Assembly: GCF_016714285.1 (NCBI RefSeq)
Contig: NZ_JADJNN010000001.1
Coordinates: 682,001-746,000 of the forward strand
DNA from: Nannocystis sp.
Lineage (GTDB): Bacteria; Myxococcota_A; Polyangia; Nannocystales; Nannocystaceae
Direction of reading: 5' to 3'
DNA: 64,000 bases
How positions within the stretch are numbered: position 1 is the first letter of the stretch; every line of letters starts with the position of its first letter. Of the stretch, positions 33,498 through 43,524 are shown one piece after another. The notes beneath the pieces were generated by a model, which did no database searches, was not told the origin of the DNA, and saw nothing but the letters and a program-made list of their open reading frames with translations. The translations under genes were made by a program, and so were the position numbers.

Positions 33498-34286
33498 CTA
33501 CGTGGCAGGCGGATCGTCGATGTCGTCGAGACCCGTGGTGTCGTCGGTCATGTCGTCGTCGTCGTAGTCCTCGTCCTCGTCGTCGGCCGGCGCGGTGGCG
33601 GCGAGCGCTGCGGCTGCGGCTGCTGCGGCGGCTGCCTTGTTGGCGGCGGCGGCGATGGCTGCCGGATGAGGCGGCTGGATCGGACGCGGCATGGCGGCGA
33701 CCGGCGTACCTGCTGGCTTGATGGCGGCGCCCTTGGGCATGTCACGCTTGGGCTTGGGGCCCAGGACCATGTTCATGCGGTTGCCCTCCATCTGCGCCAT
33801 CTGCAGGATGATGGTCACGTCGGCGAGTTCGCGGATGATGCGCTCGAGGATCGCCCGACCCGTCTCGGGGTGGGTGATCTCGCGGCCGCGGAACTGGACG
33901 ACGAGCTTGACCTTGTCGCCCTCTTCCACGAAGCGGCGGATGTGCCGGGTCTTGAAGCCGAAGTCGTGGTCGTGGGTCTTCGGCCGGAACTTGACCTCCT
34001 TCAGCTCGGTGGTCTTTTGGTGCTTCTTGGCCTCGCGGTCACGCTTGGCCGTCTCGTACTTGAATTTCCCGTAGTCCATGATCTTGCACACGGGGGGGAC
34101 GGTCTTCGGGTTGACTTCAACCAGCTGAAGACCGGCCTCCTCGGCGCGGTTCATGGCCTCCTGGGTGGTCATGATCCCAAGCTGCTCGCCCTTGTCGTCG
34201 ATGACCCGCACCTCTTTTACGCGGATGCGGCGTCCGACGCGGTGGGTCTCTACGCGCGGCTTGGGTTTGGATTGTCTGCGGCCGAT
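33498..34286 (-). CDS. infC: Translation initiation factor IF-3 with ATC start and acidic C-terminal extension
   Basis: 262 residues if translation starts at the ATC codon 34286-34284. Open conserved IF3 sequence runs upstream of the first GTG (34211): GRRQSKPKPRVETHRVGRRIRVKEVR in segments. A strong AAGGAG lies seven bases before the ATC. IF3 genes use rare start codons (AUU in E. coli; AUC reported for dsg, the Myxococcus xanthus IF3), which allow IF3 to limit its own synthesis. The two IF3 domains end near residue 185 (KPKRDMPKG). An Ala-rich then acidic tail follows (DDEDEDYDDDDMTDD). Myxococcus Dsg also has a C-terminal extension. Confidence 0.93.
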   Translation of the reverse strand: MGRRQSKPKPRVETHRVGRRIRVKEVRVIDDKGEQLGIMTTQEAMNRAEEAGLQLVEVNPKTVPPVCKIMDYGKFKYETAKRDREAKKHQKTTELKEVKFRPKTHDHDFGFKTRHIRRFVEEGDKVKLVVQFRGREITHPETGRAILERIIRELADVTIILQMAQMEGNRMNMVLGPKPKRDMPKGAAIKPAGTPVAAMPRPIQPPHPAAIAAAANKAAAAAAAAAALAATAPADDEDEDYDDDDMTDDTTGLDDIDDPPAT

Positions 34287-34299
34287 GGTCGTGCTCCTT
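34284..34299 (-). promoter_or_regulatory. Shine-Dalgarno and ATC start of infC
   Basis: On the minus strand AAGGAG (34299-34294) lies seven bases from ATC (34286-34284). No ATG, GTG or TTG occurs in the conserved N-terminal frame, which fixes the ATC as start. Confidence 0.8.
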
Positions 34300-34417
34300 C
34301 AAGAGAAAACTTCCGGCGGCTTCGCGTATGCACGCGAAACACCCCGGACGGGGCGGCATTGTGCGAGCGATCGCGGGCGGACGTCAAGCGCCGAGAAACG
34401 ATCGTCGGCGAGAATTT

Positions 34418-36256
34418 TCAGGCCAGCGGCGTGAGCTGCGGCGCGAGCTGCGGCGCGAGCTGCTGCGGGGTCGGGTCCGCGGACCCGGAGGGGATCTGGG
34501 CCTCGATCGCCAGGCGGGCGACGAACTCCGCGAGGGGTTCGAGCGGGCCGGTCTTGCCGTCGCGCGAGCGCGGGGCGACGCCGCGGGCCTCGACCTCCTT
34601 GTCGCCGAGGACCAGCATGTAGGGCACCCGCAGCAGGGTCGCCTCGCGGATCTTCAGGCCGAGCTTCTCGCTGCGCAGGTCGGTCTCGACGCGCAGGCCG
34701 GCGGCGTTCAGGGCGGCCGCGACCTCGTGCGTCCACGCGTGGTGGGCATCGGTGATCGGCAGGACGGCGACCTGAACCGGGGCGAGCCAGGTCGGGAAGC
34801 GGCCGGCGACGTGCTCGAGGTAGACGCCGAAGAAGCGCTCGAGGCTGCCGAGCATGGCCCGGTGGATCATGACGGGGCGGCCGCGGCTGTCGTCGGAGGC
34901 GACGAACTCGAGGCCGAAGCGCTCGGGCAGCTGGAAGTCGAGCTGCACCGTGCCGAGCTGCCAGGAGCGGCGCAGGGCGTCGCGGACCTTGAAGTCGATC
35001 TTGGGGCCGTAGAAGGCGCCGTCGCCCTTGTTGATCTTGTAGGGCAGCCCGGCGGCGTCGAGCGCGGCCATCAGCGCCGACTCGGCCCGGTCCCAGGTGG
35101 CGAGCTCGCCGAGGTAGCTGGCGGGGCGGGTGCTGACCTCGATCTCCGGCTGGTCGAAGCCGAAGGTGCGGTAGCACTCGAGGATCGTGTTGGTGACGCT
35201 GGTGATCTCGGCGCCGACCTGCTCCGGCAGGCAGAAGATATGCGCGTCGTCCTGGGCGAAGCTGCGGACGCGGGTGAGCCCGCCGGTCACGCCCGAACGC
35301 TCGTAGCGGTGCAGGCGGCCGAAGTCGGCGATGCGGAGCGGCAGTTCGCGGTAGCTGCGGCGGGTCTGGCGGAACAGGATGCAGTGACCGGGGCAGTTCA
35401 TCGGCTTCACGCCGAATTCCCGCTCGTCGATCGTGCAGGCGAACATGTTGTCCTTGTAGTGCTCGTAGTGGCCGGAGGTCTTGAACAGATCCATGTCGAA
35501 GATCTGCGGGGTGATGATCTCCTCGTAGCCGTGCTTGCGGTAGAGCTGGCGCACGTAGGCCTGCAGGCTGTTGTAGACCACCGCGCCGCGGCCGGTGAAG
35601 AACGGGCTGGCCGGGGCGATCGGGTCGAAGTGGAACAGGCCGAGCTCCTTGCCGAGCTTGCGGTGGTCGCGGGCCTTGGCCTCCTCGATCAGGCGCAGGT
35701 GCTCCTTGAGCTCCTTGCGGTCGGCGAAGGCGGTGCCGTAGACGCGCTGCAGCTGCGGCCGGGTCTCGTCGCCGCGCCAGTAGGCGCCGGCGATGCTCAT
35801 GATCTTGAACGACCGGATCTGGGCGGTGTTGGCGACGTGGGGGCCGCGGCACAGATCGACGAAGTCGCCGCTGCGGTACAGCGTGAGGGTGGCGTCGCCG
35901 GGGATCGCCGCGATCGCCTCGACCTTGAGGCCCTCGCCCAGGCGGGTGAACAGCTCGATCGCGGCGGGGCGCGTGACCTCCTCGCGCACGAAGGGGTGCT
36001 TGCCGTCGACCTCGGCCTGCATCGCGGCCTCGATGCGCTCGAAGTCCTCGGGCACCAGGCGGTGCGGCATGTCGATGTCGTAGTAGAAGCCGTCGTCGGT
36101 GTGCGGTCCGAAGGCCAGGCGCGCGTCGGGCCACAGCTTCTTGATCGCGGCCGCCATGACGTGGGCGGCGCTGTGGCGCAGCGTCTCCAAGGGCGACAGG
36201 TCCGGGACGGACGGGTCGATCATGTGCTGGATCTCGTGCTCGTGTTCGTCAGCCAT
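34418..36256 (-). CDS. thrS: Threonyl-tRNA synthetase lacking the N-terminal TGS domain
   Basis: 612 residues from ATG 36256. It begins almost directly in the editing domain: HSAAH at about residue 30 and DLCRGPH, the zinc-like HxxxH...CxxxH editing site. The catalytic core follows with CPGHC-containing GVKPMNCPGHCILF, the motif 2 region RLHRYERSGVTGGLTRVR, QDDAHIFC and GAFYGPKIDF. The anticodon domain closes the protein. Full-length bacterial ThrS (~640 residues) has a TGS domain that is absent here. The C-terminus has tandem QLAP repeats (QQLAPQLAPQL). It is followed by infC after about 130 bases. Confidence 0.94.
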   Translation of the reverse strand: MADEHEHEIQHMIDPSVPDLSPLETLRHSAAHVMAAAIKKLWPDARLAFGPHTDDGFYYDIDMPHRLVPEDFERIEAAMQAEVDGKHPFVREEVTRPAAIELFTRLGEGLKVEAIAAIPGDATLTLYRSGDFVDLCRGPHVANTAQIRSFKIMSIAGAYWRGDETRPQLQRVYGTAFADRKELKEHLRLIEEAKARDHRKLGKELGLFHFDPIAPASPFFTGRGAVVYNSLQAYVRQLYRKHGYEEIITPQIFDMDLFKTSGHYEHYKDNMFACTIDEREFGVKPMNCPGHCILFRQTRRSYRELPLRIADFGRLHRYERSGVTGGLTRVRSFAQDDAHIFCLPEQVGAEITSVTNTILECYRTFGFDQPEIEVSTRPASYLGELATWDRAESALMAALDAAGLPYKINKGDGAFYGPKIDFKVRDALRRSWQLGTVQLDFQLPERFGLEFVASDDSRGRPVMIHRAMLGSLERFFGVYLEHVAGRFPTWLAPVQVAVLPITDAHHAWTHEVAAALNAAGLRVETDLRSEKLGLKIREATLLRVPYMLVLGDKEVEARGVAPRSRDGKTGPLEPLAEFVARLAIEAQIPSGSADPTPQQLAPQLAPQLTPLA

Positions 36257-36351
36257 GGGGGCACGAAGGTACACGAGGCGCGGCCGAAAATGCGAAGACC
36301 CGCCGCGGCGAACCGGGCGGGTCATCAGCATGGAGCAGGGCGATTAGCCTG

Positions 36352-36423
<72 letters not shown>

Positions 36424-36539
36424 TCGGGTCCCTCACGGTCAGCGAGGGGCGGCATAGATACCCGCGAGTCGGCCGGCGGTCAAGCACGATCGAAGGGCCC
36501 CTGGCGACGGCCCTCCAGCTGCTGGAGGCGATCAGGCGA

Positions 36540-37769
36540 TCAGCGCCTGACCTGCCGACCTCCATCGCCGGGATCGGGCTCGGCCAGGGGCAGCTCGTAC
36601 TGGACCTGGAGGCCGTTGCCGAGGCCCGGGCCGGCGGGGGCGTTCAAGATGTCGATCTGCTGGTCGGACAGGCCGAAGGACAGCAGGAGCAGGCGCAATT
36701 CGGCGACCTGGGCGGCCCGATCGGTGTCCTCGGCCATCGGCAGGCGGGCCGGGTCGATGCGGAAGCGCAGGCCGGGGTGGGCGCGCAGGCCGGGCTGCTT
36801 GCGGGTGCCGAGGACGATGCGCTGGAACTCGCTACGGCTGGCCAGGGTGAAGCCGCCGCGGGGCGCCGGGACCAGCACGTCGAGCGGATAGACGACGATG
36901 CGGGCGCGGCCGTGGTGGCGGTGCAGATCCTCGAGGGTGCGCTCGCGGTCGCCGAACATCGCCGCGAGCCCGCCCTCGAGCGCGCCGGGGGGGATCGCCA
37001 GACGGTAGAGGATCGCCGCGTCGCCGCGACCACCGATGCTGACGCTGACGGCGAGCTCGAGCGGCGCGTCACCACCGAGCTGCGGGCGCGGCCACAGCAG
37101 GTAGCCGCGGCACAGCTGGCCGAGGCCGCCGTTGCAGCTCGGCGGCTGCAACCACTGCCGCAGGGCCTCGGCGACGGGGATCTGGGCCCGATACTCGGCC
37201 TCGTCCGGGTTGTGCTGGATCACTTCGCCGCCGCTGCGCTCGCTCGGGAGGATCGGCAGGACCGGATAGATGAGCCCGACGGTCGCGACGTTGGCGACGA
37301 CCCTGCCGATAAGCTCGAGGAAGCCGACGGACTTGTAGCGGGTGACGGTCGGCGTGACGGTGACCGTGGGCACCGGCAAGGGTTCGCCGGTGACCGCGGC
37401 GAGGGTCTCGCGGTCGGGCTCGATCGGTGGGAGCAGGGTGCTGCGGTGCAGCAGGCTCAGCGAGACGTCGAGGCTGTCGATCGGGATCTGGTTGGCGTCG
37501 TGGATGACGCGCACGAGGACGATGCCGTCGACGCTGGCGACGCCGCCGAGGTGGGCACGCAGCTCGGAGGCGGGCACGGCTTGCAGGTGCAGGCCGGGCT
37601 CCAGGTCGCGCTCGATCGCCGCCAGCAGGTCGCCGCCGTCGACCTCGCCCTTCGCGGCGCCGGCCAGCGCCTCCTCATAATGGTGGCCAGCGAGCAGGCG
37701 CCGCTGGGTCGGGGCGCAGGCGGCGAGCAGCCCGAGGGCGATGAGCGTGGCGCGCTGCACGATCTTCAT
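36540..37769 (-). CDS. Lipoprotein of unknown function
   Basis: 409 residues from ATG 37769, which overlaps the preceding stop as ATGA. A type II signal with lipobox LLAAC (Cys18) shows it is a lipoprotein. The mature protein has no family I recognise. It has a hydrophobic patch near residue 165-185 (VVANVATVGLIYPVLPIL) and a Leu-rich C-terminal part. It is probably made together with the upstream envelope protein, and both may form one surface complex. Function unknown. Confidence 0.7.
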   Translation of the reverse strand: MKIVQRATLIALGLLAACAPTQRRLLAGHHYEEALAGAAKGEVDGGDLLAAIERDLEPGLHLQAVPASELRAHLGGVASVDGIVLVRVIHDANQIPIDSLDVSLSLLHRSTLLPPIEPDRETLAAVTGEPLPVPTVTVTPTVTRYKSVGFLELIGRVVANVATVGLIYPVLPILPSERSGGEVIQHNPDEAEYRAQIPVAEALRQWLQPPSCNGGLGQLCRGYLLWPRPQLGGDAPLELAVSVSIGGRGDAAILYRLAIPPGALEGGLAAMFGDRERTLEDLHRHHGRARIVVYPLDVLVPAPRGGFTLASRSEFQRIVLGTRKQPGLRAHPGLRFRIDPARLPMAEDTDRAAQVAELRLLLLSFGLSDQQIDILNAPAGPGLGNGLQVQYELPLAEPDPGDGGRQVRR

Positions 37770-38359
37770 CGGCGCCCCAGCAGGACGGTGAGTGAGAGGG
37801 TGACGCGGAGGTCGTGGATGACGCCCTTGGGCAGGGACAGGGCCTCGTGGGCGACCTCGAGGCTGAAGCCGCCGTCCTTCGAGCCCTCGGCGATGAGGCC
37901 GGTGCGCACGCCGATGACGCGCTCGCGGTCGAGGGCGCCGGTGACGACCCGCGGGATCACGCCGAAGGCTGCGGGCCCCGCGATCACGCCGAGGCCGATG
38001 CCGGCGGTGAGGAAGTTGCCGCGGGTGTGGTGGGTGCTGGCCAGCAGGCTGTAGCCGAACTCCGGCAGCAGGCCGAAGGCGATGCGCCCCCGCGACAGCG
38101 GGATCCGGGCGATGGCGAGGGCGTCCATGACGAAGCCGGCGCGCACCGGCAGCGGCCCCGCCAGACGACCCGCGACGCCGAAGCCGAGGCGAGCGCCGAC
38201 GCGGATCTCCTGGCGTCCGCCGCGATCGCGGTTGCGGTGAAAACGACGCCGGCCGGTCTCCTGGATCACCCGGCGTGGCAGGCCGGCCGGCTCCGGCAAG
38301 GGCGGCGGCGGGATCACGCCAGGCGCCAGCTCGGCCCCGACCACATGCGACACGAACAC
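37766..38359 (-). CDS. Probable outer-membrane protein, 5' end unclear
   Basis: 197 residues from GTG 38359. This start lies after a typical signal-peptide sequence (GLLLPGLILALCLADPAPVF) that is in frame upstream but has no start codon before the stop of the acyl-CoA synthetase gene. If one G were missing in the GGG at 38419-38421, translation could begin at GTG 38433 as MSAVGVAGLLLPG, giving a normal secretion signal. The mature part alternates glycine and hydrophobic strands and ends in LRVTLSLTVLLGRR, compatible with a beta barrel. It is coupled to the lipoprotein gene by ATGA. Confidence 0.6.
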   Translation of the reverse strand: MFVSHVVGAELAPGVIPPPPLPEPAGLPRRVIQETGRRRFHRNRDRGGRQEIRVGARLGFGVAGRLAGPLPVRAGFVMDALAIARIPLSRGRIAFGLLPEFGYSLLASTHHTRGNFLTAGIGLGVIAGPAAFGVIPRVVTGALDRERVIGVRTGLIAEGSKDGGFSLEVAHEALSLPKGVIHDLRVTLSLTVLLGRR

Positions 38360-38437
38360 CGGAGCGGGGTCGGCGAGGCAGAGCGCGAGGATGAGGCCAG
38401 GGAGCAGCAGGCCCGCGACCCTACCGCGGACACCGGG

Positions 38438-40252
38438 CTATGTGTAGAGCGTGTCGATGAGCGCCGCGTGGCGGACCGCGACTTCACGGCGGCGCAGCTT
38501 GAGCGTCGGCGTCAGCTCGCCGCTCGCCTCGCTGAGCTCGAAGGGCGCGATCACAAACCGGCGGATCGCCTCGTAGCTGGCCAGATCTGCGTTCAGACGG
38601 TCGATCTGGATCTGCACGAGCTGGTGGATCCGCGGGTGCCGGGCGAGCTCGGCGACGGTGCGGCAGCCGAGGCCCTCCCGGCGCGCGACCGCCAGCATGG
38701 CCGGCACGTCGAGGCCGATCAGGGCGACCAGGTGCGGCCGCCCGTCGCCTATCACCAGCGCGTGGGCGATGCCCTCGGCCAGCTCGAGCCGGCCCTCGAG
38801 CGGCAAGGGGGCGATGTTCTTGCCGTTCGAGGTGATGATGATGTCCTTCTTGCGGTCGGTGATCGCGAGGAAGCCGTCGCGCAGCTCGCCGATGTCGCCG
38901 GTGTGCAGCCAGCCGGCCGCGTCGAGGGCCGCCGCCGTGTCCTCCGGGAGCCCGTGGTAGCCCTGCATCACGCCCGGCCCGCGGATGAGGATCTCACCGT
39001 CCTCGGCGATGCGCAGCTCGCAGCCCGGCATCGCCGGTCCGACCGTGCCGAAGCGGAAGCGGTCGGGGCGGTTGACGTGCGTCGCGCCCGTGGTCTCGGT
39101 GAGGCCGTAGCCCTCGAGGATGAGCACGCCGATCGCGTGGAAGAACTCGGCGACCTCGCGTCGCAGCGGCGCACCTCCAGACACGAAGAAGCGGAGGCGA
39201 CCACCGAATTGCTGTTTGATCTTGTTGAAGAACAGCCGATCAGCGAGGTTCATCTTCAGCGCCAGAGCGCCCGGCAGCGACTGCCCCCGCTGGCGGCACA
39301 TGCTGACCTTGCGGCCGACCTCCATGCAGCGCTCGAAGGCCGCCCGCACGACCACCCCGCCGGCCTGCACCTCGGCGAGGATCTGGTTGTAGAAGCGATC
39401 GTAAACCCGCGGTACGGCGCACATGTACGTCGGCGCGACCTCCTGGAACGCGGTCGTCAGCGCGGCTGTCGAGGCGGCCGGGGCGAAGGCCGTCACGGCC
39501 CCCTGCTCCACCGCGCCCCACAGCAGGTGGCGGGCGAACACGTGGGCCAGCGGCAGGACCATCAGCTGCTCGTCGGAGCGGTCGGCGGCGACGACGTTCT
39601 TGATCGCCCAGGCCTCGTACACGAAGTTCTTGTGGCTGAGGACCACGCCCTTGGGCACGCCCGTGGTCCCGGAGGTGTACACGAAGGTGAAGGGGTCGGC
39701 GTGGCCGAGCTCCGCGGCGATCGCTGTCAACACCGGCCGTAGCCTGGCGAGCTGGCCCTCGCCCTCCGCCTGCAGGAGGTCGAGGCCGATGTCGGTGGGT
39801 CCGGGGTCATCGAGCACGAGCACGTGCTGCAGGCCAGTCGCGGCCGCCCGCAAGCGCCGGGCCTGCGGTGCATCGGCGACGATGGCGATCTCTGCCCCGC
39901 TGTCCCGCACAATGTGCGCCGCCTGCTCGGGCGTCGCCGACGGGTAGATCGGCACGCTGACGGCGCCCGCCATCGCTATTCCCAGGTCGCAGAGCGCCCA
40001 CTCGACCCGCGTCGGCGCCATCAGGGCGATCCGGGTTCCACGCTGGACCCCGAGGCGGGCGATGAACCCAGCCGCCAGCGCCTCACCCGCCCGCTGCCAG
40101 TCGCGCCAGGTCAGGGCGCGCCAGATCCCGTGTCGCTTGAAGCGAAGCGCCGGGAGGTCGGGCGTGCGCTTTGCGCGCGCGGCGAACATCTCGAGCACAT
40201 TGGGGTGGTTCAACCCCTCGGCCGGGGCGGGCACGAATGCGACAGAGGCCAT
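38438..40252 (-). CDS. Long-chain acyl-CoA synthetase (AMP-dependent)
   Basis: 604 residues from ATG 40252. The adenylate-forming signature YTSGTTGVPKGVVLSH lies near residue 195. It is followed by the gate motif EGYGLTETTG, the ATP-site motif WLHTGDIGEL and DRKKDIIITSNGKNIAP. Length and motifs fit the FadD/FACL group that activates fatty acids to acyl-CoA at the inner membrane. It precedes the envelope protein and lipoprotein in the same direction. Its start is about 185 bases from the divergent kinase gene. Chain-length preference cannot be inferred. Confidence 0.9.
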   Translation of the reverse strand: MASVAFVPAPAEGLNHPNVLEMFAARAKRTPDLPALRFKRHGIWRALTWRDWQRAGEALAAGFIARLGVQRGTRIALMAPTRVEWALCDLGIAMAGAVSVPIYPSATPEQAAHIVRDSGAEIAIVADAPQARRLRAAATGLQHVLVLDDPGPTDIGLDLLQAEGEGQLARLRPVLTAIAAELGHADPFTFVYTSGTTGVPKGVVLSHKNFVYEAWAIKNVVAADRSDEQLMVLPLAHVFARHLLWGAVEQGAVTAFAPAASTAALTTAFQEVAPTYMCAVPRVYDRFYNQILAEVQAGGVVVRAAFERCMEVGRKVSMCRQRGQSLPGALALKMNLADRLFFNKIKQQFGGRLRFFVSGGAPLRREVAEFFHAIGVLILEGYGLTETTGATHVNRPDRFRFGTVGPAMPGCELRIAEDGEILIRGPGVMQGYHGLPEDTAAALDAAGWLHTGDIGELRDGFLAITDRKKDIIITSNGKNIAPLPLEGRLELAEGIAHALVIGDGRPHLVALIGLDVPAMLAVARREGLGCRTVAELARHPRIHQLVQIQIDRLNADLASYEAIRRFVIAPFELSEASGELTPTLKLRRREVAVRHAALIDTLYT

Positions 40253-40436
40253 AAAACGCTGCTCCGAACTACCACGAAGGCCGACCGGCCGCGACCGCTT
40301 GCCGAAGTCGGCAACGCGCGCACCGACCGGAGCCTGGGCGCGTTCCGGGCTCGACCGAACGGCCGACGACCGCCCACCCGGCGGCCGACGACCCCCGGTG
40401 CTTGGAGTTTTGTAGTAGAGGAGGAGTTCTCGCGCG

Positions 40437-42266
<1,830 letters not shown>

Positions 42267-42396
42267 GACGCTCGCGTAGCCATCTCAGGGCAGGTTCGGG
42301 CGCCGGCGCGCCCACGGACCTTCCTGCGACCCGGGCCCGCAGGTGACGGCCCCGGGGATCCGGGATAGCATCGCCCGCCCCGCTCTCCTGTCCCGC

Positions 42397-43491
42397 ATGC
42401 GCTGGCTGTCCATCCGTCTCGTCGCGCTCGCCGCGGCCGCCACGTTCACAGCCGTGAGCCCGGCGGCCGCCCGCCCGCCGAACACACGCACGCCCGCGCC
42501 GGCCGAGCCGAACACCGAGAATGAGAAGGTCGAGGCCGCGATCCGGGCGTGGTCGAGCGGCGACTGGGCCCGCGTCCGCATCCTCCTCGAGCCGCTGGTC
42601 CAGGGCGACCGCAACCTCGCCGAGCCGCTGCTCAACGAGACGGCCCTGCGCTACCTCGCCGACGCCACGATCCAGGACGAGGCCACCCTCGACGCGCCGA
42701 TCCGGGTCGAGCTCGCGACCGGCTACATCCAGCGCCTGCTGTCGAGCTCCGATGACTGGCGCCCGCCCGCCGACATCCACGGGCGTCAGTTCTACGACCT
42801 CTACAACAAGCTCCGCGAGCAGCGCGACACGGCGAGGGCCCGCGTGTGCATCGGCGAGCTGGCCTCGTGCGACGCCGACAAGGCCGAGGCCAGCGCCCGC
42901 CTCACCCGCCTGCAGAACGACTACGCCGTGCTCAAGAAGGCCTTCGACGAGGAGGAGGTCGAGGTCCGTGAGAAGGTCGCCCGCAACCGGGCCGTCGCGC
43001 TCATCCCGTTCGGCGTCGGCCACTTCTACAACGGCCGCAAGCGCCTCGGCGCGGCCTTCCTGGCCAGCGAGCTGCTGTTCGGCGGCGTCGGCCTCGGCCT
43101 CTTCATCGCCCGCAGCTTCAAGTGCTCGCGCGAGGGCATCAGCTTCAAGCCCGGCGCGCTGACCTGTCAGGGTGAGGGCGACGGCAAGCCGGTGGTGCTC
43201 CAGCGCAACGCCGAACAGACGATGGGCCTGCTGTTCCTCGGCGCCGTCGCCCTCGACATCGTCCTCGCCCAGGTCACCTTCCGCCCCTTCCTCACCGTCA
43301 AGTCGACCCGCTACCGCCGCCAGGACCTCGACAAGGGCGGCGACCCCGACGCGAGCAAGGCCCCGCGCCGACGCCCCGGCAAGGCCCCCGCGCCGACCAG
43401 CCGCGTGCGGACCCGTGATATTCTGCGGGTCGCCCCTGCCCCGGCCTACATCCCCGGCGGCGCAGGCTTCGGCGTCTCGCTCCGCTTCTAG
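42397..43491 (+). CDS. Secreted or membrane protein with helical-repeat N-terminus, unknown function
   Basis: 364 residues from ATG 42397 (an in-frame GTG at 42343 is less likely because the signal peptide begins at 42397). The signal peptide ends at SPAAARPP. The mature N-terminus is helical and TPR-like (EAAIRAWSSGDWARVRILLEPL). Later come a coiled coil (LQNDYAVLKKAFDEEEVEVREKV, read in parts) and two membrane helices (ALIPFGVGHFYNGRK...LLFGGVGLGLFI; LLFLGAVALDIVLA). A similar FGVGHFYNG pattern occurs in small envelope proteins of the TM2-like type. Probably part of the operon with the kinase and sigma-54 activator. Confidence 0.65.
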   Translation: MRWLSIRLVALAAAATFTAVSPAAARPPNTRTPAPAEPNTENEKVEAAIRAWSSGDWARVRILLEPLVQGDRNLAEPLLNETALRYLADATIQDEATLDAPIRVELATGYIQRLLSSSDDWRPPADIHGRQFYDLYNKLREQRDTARARVCIGELASCDADKAEASARLTRLQNDYAVLKKAFDEEEVEVREKVARNRAVALIPFGVGHFYNGRKRLGAAFLASELLFGGVGLGLFIARSFKCSREGISFKPGALTCQGEGDGKPVVLQRNAEQTMGLLFLGAVALDIVLAQVTFRPFLTVKSTRYRRQDLDKGGDPDASKAPRRRPGKAPAPTSRVRTRDILRVAPAPAYIPGGAGFGVSLRF

Positions 43492-43524
43492 GATCCTCCG
43501 CTGCTTCGCCCCCTCTCGCCCCCC

